Source: Osmia lignaria lignaria
Lineage: Eukaryota; Arthropoda; Insecta; Hymenoptera; Megachilidae
Assembly (NCBI RefSeq): GCF_051020975.1
Contig: NW_027478165.1
Span: 8,214,001-8,278,000 of the forward strand
DNA: 64,000 nucleotides
Direction of reading: 5' to 3'
Shown here: positions 13,001-26,165 of the stretch, in pieces
Layout of the letters: each line of letters starts with the position of its first letter
Position numbering within the stretch: the first letter of the stretch is position 1
Program-made: the position numbers and the translations under genes
Notes under the pieces: model-generated
Database searches by the model: none
The model's input: only the letters and a program-made list of their open reading frames with translations
Told to the model about the DNA's origin: nothing

Positions 13001-16000
13001 TAAAAGTTCCGAAGCCGCACCAACATAATAGGGATACAGAAACACCGTGGCCCCTTTCTTTGAGATAACTCTGCACTAGTGCGAGCCGCAAATGCCACTT
13101 CCAGCTTAGCTGTGCAGAAGAAGAACAACAAGAAGAAGAAATATCTCGAAATATGTCCGTCAGGCCCCTTCCCTTGAGATAATTCTGCAAATATCTCGGA
13201 AACGAAGCGAGCTATGGCAAAATGTTAAGAGACCTTTTTTGTAGAGAATTATGTTTCCTACAATTTATGTTCTATGATATTTTTTGATCAGAAGCGTAGT
13301 TTTCGAGATATATCGAGATATTTAAAAGTTCCGAAGCCGCACCAACATAATAGAGATACAGAAACACCGTGGCCCCTTACTTTGAGATAACTCTGCACTA
13401 GTGCGAGCTGCAAATGCCACTTCCAGCTTAGCTGTGCAGAAGAAGAACAACAAGAAGAAGAAGTATCTCGAAATATGTCCGTCAGGCCCGTTCCTTTGAG
13501 CTGAATCTGCAAATATCTCGCAAACGAAGCGAGCTATGGCAAAATGTTAAGAGACGTTTTTTGTAGAGAATTATGTTTCCTACAATTTATGTTCTATGAT
13601 ATTTTTTGATCAGAAGCGTAGTTTTCGAGATATATCGAGATATTTAAAAGTTCCGAAGCCGCACCAACATAATAGAGATACAGAAACACCGTGGCCCCTT
13701 TCTTTGAGATAACTCTGCACTAGTGCGAGCCGCAAATGCCACTTCCAGCTTAGCTGTGCAGAAGAAGAACAACCAGAAGAAGAAATATCTCGAAATATGT
13801 CCGACAGGCCCCTTCCCTTCAGATAAATCTGCAAATATCTCGGAAACGAAGCGAGCTATGGCGAAATGTTAAGAGACCTTTTTTGTAGAGAATTAAGTTT
13901 CCTACTTTTTATCTTCTATGAGATTTTTTGATCAGAAGCGTAGTTTTCGAGATATATCGAGATATTTAAAAGTTCCGAAGACGCACCAACATAATAGAGA
14001 TACAGAAACACCGTGGCCCCTTTCTTTGAGATAACTGTGCACTAGTGCGAGCCGCAAATGCCACTTCCAGCTTAGCTGTGCAGAAGAAGAACAACAAGAA
14101 GAAGAAATATCTCGAAATATGTCCGTCAGGCCCCTTCCCTTGAGATAAATCTGCAAATATCTCGGAAACGAAGCGAGCTATGGCAAAATGTTAAGAGACC
14201 TTTTTTGTAGAGAATTAAGTTTCCTACTTTTTATGTTCTATGATATTTTTTGATCAGATGCGTAGTTTTCGAGACATATCGAGATATTTAAAAGTTCCGA
14301 AGCCGCACCAACATAATAGGGATACAGAAACACCGTGGCCCCTTTCTTTGAGATAACTCTGCACTATTGCGAGCCGCAAATGCCACTTCCAGCTTAGCTG
14401 TGCAGAAGAAGAACAACAAGAAGAAGAAATATCTCGAAATATTTCCGTTAGGCCCCTTCCCTTGAGATAAATCTGCAAATATCTCGGAAACGAAGCGAGC
14501 TACGGCAAAATGTTAAGAGACCTTTTTTGTAGAAAATTAGGATTCCTACTTTTTATGTTCTATGATATTTTTTGAACAGATGCGTAGTTCTCGAGATATA
14601 TCAAGATATTTAAAAGTTCCGAAGCCGCACCAACATAATAGAGATACAGAAACACCGTGGCCCCTTTCTTTGAGATAACTCTGCACTAGTGCGAGCCGCA
14701 AATGCCACTTCCAGCTTAGCTGTGCAGAAGAAGAACAACAAGAAGAAGAAATATCTCGAAATATGTCCGACAGGCCCCTTCCCTTGAGATAAATCTGCAA
14801 ATATCTCGGAAACGAAGCGAGCTATGGCGAAATGTTAAGAGACCTTTTTTGTAGAGAATTAAGTTTCCTACTTTTTATCTTCTATGATATTTTTTGATCA
14901 GATGCGTAGTTCTCGAGATATATCAAGATATTTAAAAGTTCCGAAGCCGCACCAACATAATAGAGATACAGAAACACCGTGGCCCCTCTCTTTGAGATAA
15001 CTCTGCACTATTGCGAGCTGCAAATGCCACTTCCAGCTTAGCTGTGCAGAAGAAGAACAACAAGAAGAAGAAATATCTCGAAATATGTCCGTCAGGCCCC
15101 TTCCCTTGAGATATATCTGCAAATATCTCGGAAACGATGCCAGCTATGGGAAAATGTTAAGAGACCTTTTTTGTAGAGAATTAAGTTTCCTACTTTTTAT
15201 GTTCTATGATATTTTTTGATCAGATGCGTAGTTCTCGAGATATATCAAGATATTTAAAAGCTCCGAAGTTGCACCAACATAATAGAGGTACAGAAACACC
15301 GTGGCCCCTTTCTTTGAGACAACTCTGCACTATTGCGAGCTGCAAATGCCACTTCCAGCTTAGCTGTGCAGAAGAAGAACAACAAGAAGAAGAAATATCT
15401 GGAAATATGTCCGTCAGGCCCCTTCCCTTGAGATAAATCTGCAAATATCTCGGAAACGAAGCGAGCTACGGCAAAATGTTAAGAGACCTTTTTTGTAGAA
15501 AATTAGGATTCCTACTTTTTATGTTCTATGATATTTTTTGATCAGATGCGTAGTTCTCGAGATATATCCTGATATTTAAAAGTTCCGAAGCGGCACCAAC
15601 ATAATAGAGATACAGAAACACCGTGGCCCCTTTCTTTGAGGTAACTCTGCACTATTGCGAGCTGCAAATGCCACTTCCAGCTTAGCTGTGCAGAAGAAGA
15701 ACAACAAGAAGAAGAAATATCTCGAAATATGTCCGTCAGGCCCCTTCCCTTGAGATAAATCTGCAAATATCTCGGAAACCAAGCGAGCTATGGCAAAATG
15801 TTTAGAGACCTTATTTGTAGAGAATTAAGTTTCCTACTTTTTATGTTCTACGATATTTTTTGATCAGATGCGTAGTTCTCGAGATATATCAAGATATTTA
15901 AAAGTTCCGAAGCCGCACCAACATAATAGAGATACAGAAACACCGTGGCCCCTTACTTTGAGATAACTCTGCACTATTGCGAGCTGCAAATGCCACTTCC

Positions 16001-16507
16001 AGCTAAGCTGTGCAGAAGAAGAACAACAAGACGAAGAAATATCTCGAAATATGTCCGTCAGGCCCCTACCCTTGAGATAAATCTGCAAATATCTCGGAAA
16101 CGAAGCGAGCTATGGCAAAATGTTAAGAGACCTTTTTTGTAGAGAATTATGTTTCCTACAATTTACGTGCTCTGATATTTTTTGATCAGAAGCGTAGTTT
16201 TCGAGATATATCGAGATATTTAAAAGTTCCGAAGCCGCACCAACATAATAGAGATACAGAAACACCGTGGCCCCTTTCTTTGAGATAACTCTGCACTATT
16301 GCGACCTGCAAATGGCACTTCCAGCTTAGCTGTGCAGAAGAAGAACAACAAGAAGAAGAAATATCTCGAAATATGTCCGTCAGGACCCTTCCCTTGAGAT
16401 AAATCTGCAAATATCTCGGAAACGAAGCGAGCTATGGCAAAATGTTAAGAGACGTTTTTTGTAGAGAATTATGTTTCCTACTTTTTATGTTCTATGATAT
16501 TTTTTGA
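10006..16507. repeat. Mixed satellite monomers without a clear long HOR
   Basis: About 20 monomers of exactly 322 bp. Short-range kinships are visible: 10068 and 10712 share GGCTCCTTTC and GTCCGTTAGG and sit two monomers apart, with 11034 close to them; 10390, 13610 and the monomer at 14576 share GTCCGACAGG and GGCGAAATG. Tails reading GAAAATTAGGATTCC (near 14533 and 15499) foreshadow the next block. I see no gene or foreign insert. Confidence 0.8.
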
Positions 16508-16830
16508 TCAGATGCGTAGTTCTCGAGATATATCAAGATATTTAAAAGCTCCGAAGCTGCACCAACATAATAGAGGTACAGAAACACCGTGGCCCCTTTC
16601 TTTGAGATAACTCTGCACTATTGCGAGCTGCAAATGCCACTTCCAGCTTAGCTGTGCAGAAGAAGAACAACAAGAAGAAGAAATATCTCGAAATATGTCC
16701 TTCAGGCCCCTTCCCTTGAGATAAATCTGCAAATATCTCGGAAACGAAGCGAGCTATGGCAAAATGTTAAGAGACAGTTTTTTGTAGAGAATTAAGTTTC
16801 CTACTTTTTATGTTCTATAATATTCTTTGA
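16508..16830. repeat. Monomer of 323 bp (one-base insertion)
   Basis: GAGACAGTTTTTTG at 16771-16784 has an extra base relative to GAGACGTTTTTTG. This is the only lengthened monomer in the window and the only insertion. The related monomer at 20371 does not share it. Confidence 0.85.
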
Positions 16831-17474
16831 TCAGACGCGTAGTTCTCGAGATATATCAAGATATTTAAAAGCTCCGAAGCTGCACCAACATAATAGAGGT
16901 ACAGAAACACCGTGGCCCCTTTCTTTGAGATAACTCTGCACTATTGCGAGCTGCAAATGCCACTTCCAGCTTAGCTGTGCAGAAGAAGAACAACAAGAAT
17001 AAGAAATATTTCGAAATATGTCCGTCAGGCCCCTTCCCTTCAGATAAATCTGCAAATATCTCGGAAACGAAGCGAGCTACGGCAAAATGTTAAGAGACCT
17101 TTTTTGTTGAAAATTAGGTTTCCTACTTTTTATGTTCTATGATATTTTTTGATCAGATGCGTAGTTCTCGAGATATATCAAGATATTTGAAAGTTCCGAA
17201 GCCGCACCAACATAATAGAGATACAGAAACACCGTGGCCCCTTTCTTTGAGATAACTCTGCACTATTGCGAGCGGCAAATGCCACTTCCAGCTTAGCTGT
17301 GCAGAAGAAGAACAACAAGAAGAAGAAATATCTGGAAATATGTCCGTCAGGCCCCTTCCCTTGAGATAAATCTGCAAATATCTCGGAAACGAAGCGAGCT
17401 ACGGCAAAATGTTAAGAGACCTTTTTTGTAGAAAATTAGGTTTCCTACTTTTTATGTTCTATGATATTTTTTGA

Positions 17475-18761
17475 TCAGATGCGTAGTTCTCGAGATATAT
17501 CAAGATATTTGAAAGTTCCGAAGCCGCACCAACATAATAGAGATACAGAAACACCGTGGCCCCTTTCTTTGAGATAACTCTGCACTATTGCGAGCGGCAA
17601 ATGCCACTTCCAGCTTAGCTGTGCAGAAGAAGAACAACAAGAAGAAGAAATATCTGGAAATATGTCCGTCAGCCCCTTCCCTTGAGATAAATCTGCAAAT
17701 ATCTCGGAAACGAAGCGAGCTACGGCAAAATGTTAAGAGACCTTTTTTGTAGAAAATTAGGATTCCTACTTTTTATGTTCTATGATATTTTTTGAACAGA
17801 TGCGTAGTTCTCGAGATATATCAAGATATTTAAGAGTTCCGAAGCCGCACCAACATAATAGAGATACAGAAACACCGTGGCCCCTTTCTTTGAGATAACT
17901 CTGCACTATTGCGCGCTGCAAATGCCACTTCCAGCTTAGCTGTGCAGAAGAAGAACAACAAGAAGAAGAAATATCTCGAAATATGTCCGTCAGGCCCCTT
18001 CCCTTGAGATAAATCTGCAAATATCTCGGAAACAAAGCGAGCTATGGCAAAATGTTAAGAGACCTTTTTTGTAGAGAATTAAGTTTCCTACTTTTTATGT
18101 TCTATGATATTTTTTGATCAGATGCGTAGTTCTCGAGATATATCAAGATATTTAAAAGCTCCGAAGCTGCACCAACATAATAGAGGTACAGAAACACCGT
18201 CGCCCCTTTCTTTGAGATAACTCTGCACTATTGCGAGCTGCAAATGCCACTTCCAGCTTAGCTGTGCAGAAGAAGAACAACAAGAAGAAGAAATATCTCG
18301 AAATATGTCCGTCAGGACCCTTCCCTTGAGATACATCTGCAAATATCTCGGAAACGAAGCGAGCTATTGCAAAACGTTAAGAGACCTTTTTTGTAGAGAA
18401 TTAAGTTTCCTACTTTTTATGTTCTATGATATTTTTTGATCAGATGCGTAGTTTTCGAGATATATCGATTTATTTAAAAGTTCCGAAGCCGCCCCAACAT
18501 AATAGAGATACAGAAACACCGTGGCCCCTTTCTTTGAGATAACTCTGCACTATTGCGAGCTGCAGATGCCACTTCCAGCTTAGCTGTGCAGAGGAAGAAC
18601 AACAAGAAGAAAAAATATCTCGAAATATGTCCGTCAGGCCAGTTCCTTTGAGCTGAATCTGCAAATATCTCGGAAACGAAGCGAACTATGGCAAAATGTT
18701 AAGAGACGTTTTTTGTAGAGAATTATGTTTCCTACAATTTATGTTCTATGATATTTTTTGA
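17475..18761. repeat. Four-monomer unit (1,287 bp), first copy
   Basis: Four monomers ending with the ATCGATTTATTT monomer; 1,287 rather than 1,288 bp because the first has lost one G near 17672. Its members match 18762-20048 one to one except for the left part of the first monomer. Confidence 0.88.
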
Positions 18762-20048
18762 TCAGAAGCGTAGTTTTCGAGATATATCGAGATATTTAAA
18801 AGTTCCGAAGACGCACCAACATAATAGAGATACAGAAACACCGTGGCCCCTTTCTTTGAGATAACTCTGCACTATTGCGAGCGGCAAATGCCACTTCCAG
18901 CTTAGCTGTGCAGAAGAAGAACAACAAGAAGAAGAAATATCTGGAAATATGTCCGTCAGCCCCTTCCCTTGAGATAAATCTGCAAATATCTCGGAAACGA
19001 AGCGAGCTACGGCAAAATGTTAAGAGACCTTTTTTGTAGAAAATTAGGATTCCTACTTTTTATGTTCTATGATATTTTTTGAACAGATGCGTAGTTCTCG
19101 AGATATATCAAGATATTTAAAAGTTCCGAAGCCGCACCAACATAATAGAGATACAGAAACACCGTGGCCCCTTTCTTTGAGATAACTCTGCACTATTGCG
19201 CGCTGCAAATGCCACTTCCAGCTTAGCTGTGCAGAAGAAGAACAACAAGAAGAAGAAATATCTCGAAATATGTCCGTCAGGCCCCTTCCCTTGAGATAAA
19301 TCTGCAAATATCTCGGAAACGAAGCGAGCTATGGCAAAATGTTAAGAGACCTTTTTTGTAGAGAATTAAGTTTCCTACTTTTTATGTTCTATGATATTTT
19401 TTGATCAGATGCGTAGTTCTCGAGATATATCAAGATATTTAAAAGCTCCGAAGCTGCACCAACATAATAGAGGTACAGAAACACCGTGGCCCCTTTCTTT
19501 GAGATAACTCTGCACTATTGCGAGCTGCAAATGCCACTTCCAGCTTAGCTGTGCAGAAGAAGAACAACAAGAAGAAGAAATATCTCGAAATATGTCCGTC
19601 AGGACCCTTCCCTTGAGATACATCTGCAAATATCTCGGAAACGAAGCGAGCTATTGCAAAACGTTAAGAGACCTTTTTTGTAGAGAATTAAGTTTCCTAC
19701 TTTTTATGTTCTATGATATTTTTTGATCAGATGCGTAGTTTTCGAGATATATCGATTTATTTAAAAGTTCCGAAGCCGCCCCAACATAATAGAGATACAG
19801 AAACACCGTGGCCCCTTTCTTTGAGATAACTCTGCACTATTGCGAGCTGCAGATGCCACTTCCAGCTTAGCTGTGCAGAGGAAGAACAACAAGAAGAAAA
19901 AATATCTCGAAATATGTCCGTCAGGCCAGTTCCTTTGAGCTGAATCTGCAAATATCTCGGAAACGAAGCGAACTATGGCAAAATGTTAAGAGACGTTTTT
20001 TGTAGAGAATTATGTTTCCTACAATTTATGTTCTATGATATTTTTTGA
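18762..20048. repeat. Four-monomer unit (1,287 bp), second copy
   Basis: Tandem duplicate of 17475-18761, again with a G missing near 18959. The first monomer is a chimera: its left part has GAAGCG and GAAGACGCACC as in 20049, its right part GCGAGCGGC and TCTGGAAAT as in 17475. This is the expected scar of the exchange that created the duplication. Confidence 0.88.
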
Positions 20049-20370
20049 TCAGAAGCGTAGTTTTCGAGATATATCGAGATATTTAAAAGTTCCGAAGACG
20101 CACCAACATAATAGAGATATAGAAACACCGTGGCCCCTTTCTTTGAGATAACTCTGCGCTACTGCGAGCTGGAAATGCCACTTCCAGTTTAGCTGTGCAG
20201 AAGAAGAACAACAAGAAGAGGAAATATCTCGAAATATGTCCGTCAGGCCCCTTCCCTTGAGATATATCTGCAAATATCTCGGAAACGAAGCGAGCTATGG
20301 CAAAATGTTAAGAGACGTTTTTTGTAGAGAATTATGTTTCCTACTTTTTATGTTCTATGATATTTTTTGA

Positions 20371-22623
20371 TCAGATGCGTAGTTCTCGAGATATATCAAG
20401 ATATTTAAAAGCTCCGAAGCTGCACCAACATAATAGAGGTACAGAAACACCGTGGCCCCTTTCTTTGAGATAACTCTGCACTATTGCGAGCTGCAAATGC
20501 CACTTCCAGCTTAGCTGTGCAGAAGAAGAACAACAAGAAGAAGAAATATCTCGAAATATGTCCTTCAGGCCCCTTCCCTTGAGATAAATCTGCAAATATC
20601 TCGGAAACGAAGCGAGCTATGGCAAAATGTTAAGAGACCTTTTTTGTAGAGAATTAAGTTTCCTACTTTTTATGTTCTATGATATTTTTTGATCAGATGC
20701 GTAGTTCTCGAGATATATCAAGATATTTAAAAGCTCCGAAGCTGCACCAACATAATAGAGGTACAGAAACACCGTGGCCCCTTTCTTTGAGATAACTCTG
20801 CACTATTGCGAGCGGCAAATGCCACTTCCAGCTTAGCTGTGCAGAAGAAGAACAACAAGAAGAAGAAATATCTGGAAATATGTCCGTCAGGCCCCTTCCC
20901 TTGAGATAAATCTGCAAATATCTCGGAAACGAAGCGAGCTACGGCAAAATGTTAAGAGACCTTTTTTGTAGAAAATTAGGTTTCCTACTTTTTATGTTCT
21001 ATGATATTTTTTGATCAGATGCGTAGTTCTCGAGATATATCAAGATATTTGGAAGTTCCGAAGCCGCACCAACATAATAGAGATACAGAAACACCGTGGC
21101 CCCTTTCTTTGAGATAACTCTGCACTATTGCGAGCGGCAAATGCCACTTCCAGCTTAGCTGTGCAGAAGAAGAACAACAAGAAGAAGAAATATCTGGAAA
21201 TATGTCCGTCAGCCCCTTCCCTTGAGATAAATCTGCAAATATCTCGGAAACGAAGCGAGCTACGGCAAAATGTTAAGAGACCTTTTTTGTAGAAAATTAG
21301 GATTCCTACTTTTTATGTTCTATGATATTTTTTGAACAGATGCGTAGTTCTCGAGATATATCAAGATATTTAAAAGTTCCGAAGCCGCACCAACATAATA
21401 GAGATACAGAAACACCGTGGCCCCTTTCTTTGAGATAACTCTGCACTATTGCGCGCTGCAAATGCCACTTCCAGCTTAGCTGTGCAGAAGAAGAACAACA
21501 AGAAGAAGAAATATCTCGAAATATGTCCGTCAGGCCCCTTCCCTTGAGATAAATCTGCAAATATCTCGGAAACGAAGCGAGCTATGGCAAAATGTTAAGA
21601 GACCTTTTTTGTAGAGAATTAAGTTTCCTACTTTTTATGTTCTATGATATTTTTTGATCAGATGCGTAGTTCTCGAGATATATCAAGATATTTAAAAGCT
21701 CCGAAGCTGCACCAACATAATAGAGGTACAGAAACACCGTGGCCCCTTTCTTTGAGATAACTCTGCACTATTGCGAGCTGCAAATGCCATTTCCAGCTTA
21801 GCTGTGCAGAAGAAGAACAACAAGAAGAAGAAATATCTCGAAATATGTCCGTCAGGACCCTTCCCTTGAGATAAATCTGCAAATATCTCGGAAACGAAGC
21901 GAGCTATTGCAAAACGTTAAGAGACCTTTTTTGTAGAGAATTAAGTTTCCTACTTTTTATGTTCTATGATATTTTTTGATCAGATGCGTAGTTTTCGAGA
22001 TATATCGATTTATTTAAAAGTTCCGAAGCCGCCCCAACATAATAGAGATACAGAAACACCGTGGCCCCTTTCTTTGAGATAACTCTGCACTATTGCGAGC
22101 TGCAGATGCCACTTCCAGCTTAGCTGTGCAGAGGAAGAACAACAAGAAGAAAAAATATCTCGAAATATGTCCGTCAGGCCAGTTCCTTTGAGCTGAATCT
22201 GCAAATATCTCGGAAACGAAGCGAACTATGGCAAAATGTTAAGAGACGTTTTTTGTAGAGAATTATGTTTCCTACAATTTATGTTCTATGATATTTTTTG
22301 ATCAGAAGCGTAGTTTTCGAGATATATCGAGATATTTAAAAGTTCCGAAGACGCACCAACATAATAGAGATATAGAAACACCGTGGCCCCTTTCTTTGAG
22401 ATAACTCTGCGCTATTGCGAGCTGGAAATGCCACTTCCAGTTTAGCTGTGCAGAAGAAGAACAACAAGAAGAGGAAATATCTCGAAATATGTCCGTCAGG
22501 CCCCTTCCCTTGAGATATATCTGCAAATATCTCGGAAACGAAACGAGCTATGGCAAAATGTTAAGAGACCTTTTTTGTAGAGAATTATGTTTCCTACAAT
22601 TTATGTTCTATGATATTTTTTAA
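20371..22623. repeat. HOR-2 copy B, 7 monomers
   Basis: Order: 20371 (GTCCTTCAGG), 20693 (chimera of a GCTCCGAAGCTGC left part with a GCGAGCGGC right part), 21015 (G missing near 21212), 21336, 21658, 21980 (ATCGATTTATTT) and 22302 (GAAGACGCACC, CTGCGCTATTGC). Against copy A it lacks one early monomer and the four-monomer duplication. It ends near 22540, where AACGAAACGAGC replaces AACGAAGCGAGC. Confidence 0.87.
21015..21335. repeat. Monomer of 321 bp carrying the shared G deletion
   Basis: GTCAGCCCC at 21208-21216 replaces GTCAGGCCCC. The same deletion is found at 17475 and 18762, which otherwise share TCTGGAAAT and GCGAGCGGC, so it is one ancestral event copied by amplification. It shifts the minus-strand frame in all three. 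Confidence 0.88.
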
Positions 22624-23911
22624 TCAGAAGCGTAGTTTTCGAGATATATCGAGATATTTAAAAGATCCGAAGCCGCACCAACATAATAGAGATACAGAAA
22701 CACCGTGGCCCCTTTCTTTGAGATAACCCTGGACTAGTGCGAGCCGCAAATGCCACTTCCAGCTTAGCTGTGCAGAAGAAGAACAACAAGAAGAAGAAAT
22801 ATCTCGAAATATGTCCGTCAGGCCCCTTCCCTTGAGATATATCTGCAAATATCCCGGAAACGAAGCGAGCCATGGCAAAATGTTAAGAGACCGTTTTTGT
22901 AGAGAATTAAGTTTCCTACTTTTAATGTTCTATGATATTTTTTGATAAGACGCGTAGTTCTCGAGATATATCAAGATATTTAAAAGTTCCGAAGCCGCAC
23001 CAACATAATAGAGATACAGAAACACCGTGGCCCCTTTCTTTGAGATAACTCTGCACTATTGCGAGCTGCAGATGCCACTTCCAGCTTAGCTGTGCAGAGG
23101 AAGAACAACAAGAAGAAAAAATATCTCGAAATATGTCCGTCAGGCCAGATCCTTTGAGCTGAATCTGCAAATATCTCGGAAACGAAGCGAACTATGGCAA
23201 AATGTTAAGAGACGTTTTTTGTAGAGAATTATGTTTCCTACAATTTATGTTCTATGATATTTTTTGATCAGAAGCGTAGTTTTCGAGATATATCGAGATA
23301 TTTAAAAGTTCCGAAGACGCACCAACATAATAGAGATACAGAAACACCGTGGCCCCTTTCTTTGAGATAACTCTGCACTATTGCGAGCTGCAAATGCCAC
23401 TTCCAGCTTAGCTGTGCAGAAGAAGAACAACAAGAAGAAGAAGTATCTGGAAATATGTCCGTCAGGCCCCTTCCCTTGAGATAAATCTGCAAATATCTCG
23501 GAAACGAAGCGAGCTACGGCAAAATGTTTAGAGACCTTTTTTGTAGAGAATTATATTTCCCACAATTTAGGTTCTATGATATTTTTTGATCAGAAGCGTA
23601 GTTTTCGAGATATATCGAGATATTTAAAAGATCCGAAGCCGCACCAACATAATAGAGATACAGAAACACCGTGGCCCCTTTCTTTGAGATAACTCTGCAC
23701 CATTGCGAGCTGCAAATGCCACTTCCAGCTTAGCTGTGCAGAAGAAGAACAACAAGAAGAAGAAATATCTCGAAAAATGTCCGTCAGGCCCCTTCCCTTG
23801 AGATAAATCTGCAAATATCTCGGAAACGAAGCGAGCTATGGCAAAATGTTAAGAGACCTTATTTGTAGAGAATTAAGTTTCCTACTTTTTATGTTCTATG
23901 ATATTTTTTGA
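22624..23911. repeat. Transitional monomers between HOR-2 and HOR-3
   Basis: Four monomers mixing markers of both neighbours. 22624 has TTTAATCAG and ATATCCCGGAAACG. 22946 has TTGATAAGACG and a GGCCAGATCC variant. 23268 has a GAAGACGCACC left part and TCTGGAAAT right part but keeps the G lost in related copies. 23590 has CCCACAATTTAGG and CGAAAAATG, markers that spread through the block to the right. Confidence 0.75.
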
Positions 23912-24877
23912 TCAGATGCGTAGTTCTCGAGATATATCAAGATATTTAAAAGTTCCGAAGCCGCACCAACATAATAGATATACAGAAACACCGTGGCCCC
24001 TTTCTTTGAGATAACTCTGCGCTATTGCGAGCTGGAAATGCCACTTCCAGTTTAGCTGTGCAGAAGAAGAACAACAAGAAGAGGAAATATCTCGAAATAT
24101 GTCCGTCAGGCCCCTTCCCTTGAGATATATCTGCAAATATCTCGGAAACGAAACGAGCTATGGCAAAATGATAAGAGACCTTTTTTGTAGAGAACTATGT
24201 TTCCTACAATTTATGTTCTATGATATTTTTTGATCAGAAGCGTAGTTTTCGAGATATATCGAGATATTTAAAAGATCCGAAGCTGCACCAACATAATAGA
24301 GATACAGAAACACCGTGGCCCCTTTCTTTGAGATAACTCTGCACTAGTGCGAGCCGCAAATGCCGCTTCCAGCTTAGCTGTGCAGAAGAAGAACAACAAG
24401 AAGAAGAAATATCTCGAAATATGTCCGTCAGGCCCCTTCCCTCGAGATAAATCTGCAAATATCTCGGAAACGAAGCGAGCTATGGCAAAATGTTAGGAGA
24501 CCTTTTTTGTAGAGAATTAAGTTTCCTACTTTTTATGTTCTATGATATTTTTTGATCGCATGCGTAGTTCTCGAGATATATGAAGATATTTAAAAGTTCC
24601 GAAGCCGCACCAACATAATAGAGATACAGAAACACCGTGGCCCCTTTCTTTGAGATAACTCTGCACCATTGCGAGCTGCAAATGCCACTTCCAGCTTAGC
24701 TGTGCAGAAGAAGACCAACAAGAAGAAGAAATATCTCGAAATATGTCCGTCAGGCCCCTTCCCTTGAGATAAATCTGCAAATATCTCGGAAACGAAGCGA
24801 GCTATGGCAAAATGTTAAGAGACCTTATTTGTAGGGAATTAAGTTTCCTACTTTTTATGTTCTATGATATTTTTTGA
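23912..24877. repeat. HOR-3 trimer, copy 1
   Basis: Three monomers (966 bp): 23912 (AATAGATATACAG, GAAGAGGAAATATC), 24234 (GAAGCTGCACC, TGCCGCTTCC, CCCTCGAGATAA) and 24556 (GATCGCATGCG, ATATGAAGATATTT, GAAGACCAACAAG). Confidence 0.9.
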
Positions 24878-25843
24878 TCAGATGCGTAGTTCTCGAGATA
24901 TATCAAGATATTTAAAAGTTCCGAAGCCGCACCAACATAATAGATATACAGAAACACCGTGGCCCCTTTCTTTGAGATAACTCTGCGCTATTGCGAGCTG
25001 GAAATGCCACTTCCAGTTCAGCTGTGCAGAAGAAGAACAACAAGAAGAGGAAATATCTCGAAATATGTCCGTCAGGCCCCTTCCCTTGAGATATATCTGC
25101 AAATATCTCGGAAACGAAACGAGCTATGGCAAAATGTTAAGAGACCTTTTTTGTAGAGAATTATGTTTCCTACAATTTATGTTCTATGATATTTTTTGAT
25201 CAGAAGCGTAGTTTTCGAGATATATCGAGATATTTAAAAGATCCGAAGCTGCACCAACATAATAGAGATACAGAAACACCGTGGCCCCTTTCTTTGAGAT
25301 AACTCTGCACTAGTGCGAGCCGCAAATGCCGCTTCCAGCTTAGCTGTGCAGAAGAAGAACAACAAGAAGAAGAAATATCTCGAAATATGTCCGTCAGGCC
25401 CCTTCCCTCGAGATAAATCTGCAAATATCTCGGAAACGAAGCGAGCTATGGCAAAATGTTTGGAGACCTTTTTTGTAGAGAATTAAGTTTCCTACTTTTT
25501 ATGTTCTATGATATTTTTTGATCGCATGCGTAGTTCTCGAGATATATGAAGATATTTAAAAGTTCCGAAGCCGCACCAACATAATAGAGATACAGAAACA
25601 CCGTGGCCCCTTTCTTTGAGATAACTCTGCACCATTGCGAGCTGCAAATGCCACTTCCAGCTTAGCTGTGCAGAAGAAGACCAACAAGAAGAAGAAATAT
25701 CTCGAAATATGTCCGTCAGGCCCCTTCCCTTGAGATAAATCTGCAAATATCTCGGAAACGAAGCGAGCTATGGCAAAATGTTAAGAGACCTTTTTGGTAG
25801 AGAATGAAGTTTCCTACTTTTTATGTTCTATGATATTTTTTGA
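24878..25843. repeat. HOR-3 trimer, copy 2
   Basis: Repeats all three monomers of copy 1 in order with the same private markers; scattered differences include CCAGTTCAGC for CCAGTTTAGC near 25015 and AATGTTTGGAG for AATGTTAGGAG near 25457. Confidence 0.9.
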
Positions 25844-26165
25844 TCAGATGCGTAGTTCTCGAGATATATCAAGATATTTAAAAGTTCCGAAGCCGCACGA
25901 ACATAATAGAGATACAGAAACACCGTGGCCCCTTTCTTTGAGATAACTCTGCACTATTGCGAGCTGCAAATGCCACTTCCAGCTTAGCTGTGCAGAAGAA
26001 GACCAACAAGAAGAAGAAATATCTCGAAATATGTCCGTCAGGCCCCTTCCCTTGAGATAAATCTGCAAATATCTCGGAAACGAAGCGAGCTATGGCAAAA
26101 TGTTAAGAGACCTTATTTGTAGAGAATTAAGTTTCCTACTTTTTATGTTCTATGATATTATTTGA

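Larger units (their letters stand above)
16508..20370. repeat. HOR-2 copy A, 12 monomers with a nested four-monomer duplication
   Basis: Order of monomers: 16508 (GTCCTTCAGG), 16831, 17153 (GCGAGCGGC, TCTGGAAAT), 17475 (one base missing in GTCAGCCCC), 17796 (GCGCGCTGC), 18118 (CAGGACCC), 18440 (GGCCAGTTCC with ATCGATTTATTT), then 18762, 19083, 19405 and 19727 repeating the last four, and 20049 (GAAGACGCACC, CTGCGCTACTGC). The start at 16508 matches 20371, including the rare GTCCTTCAGG. Confidence 0.88.

Noticed and set aside
15206..15436. Plus-strand ATG frame of 76 codons in one monomer
   Set aside because: It is open only because one substitution turns the usual TAA in GAGATAAC into CAA (GAGACAAC near 15320). 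The same position is a stop in nearly all other monomers.
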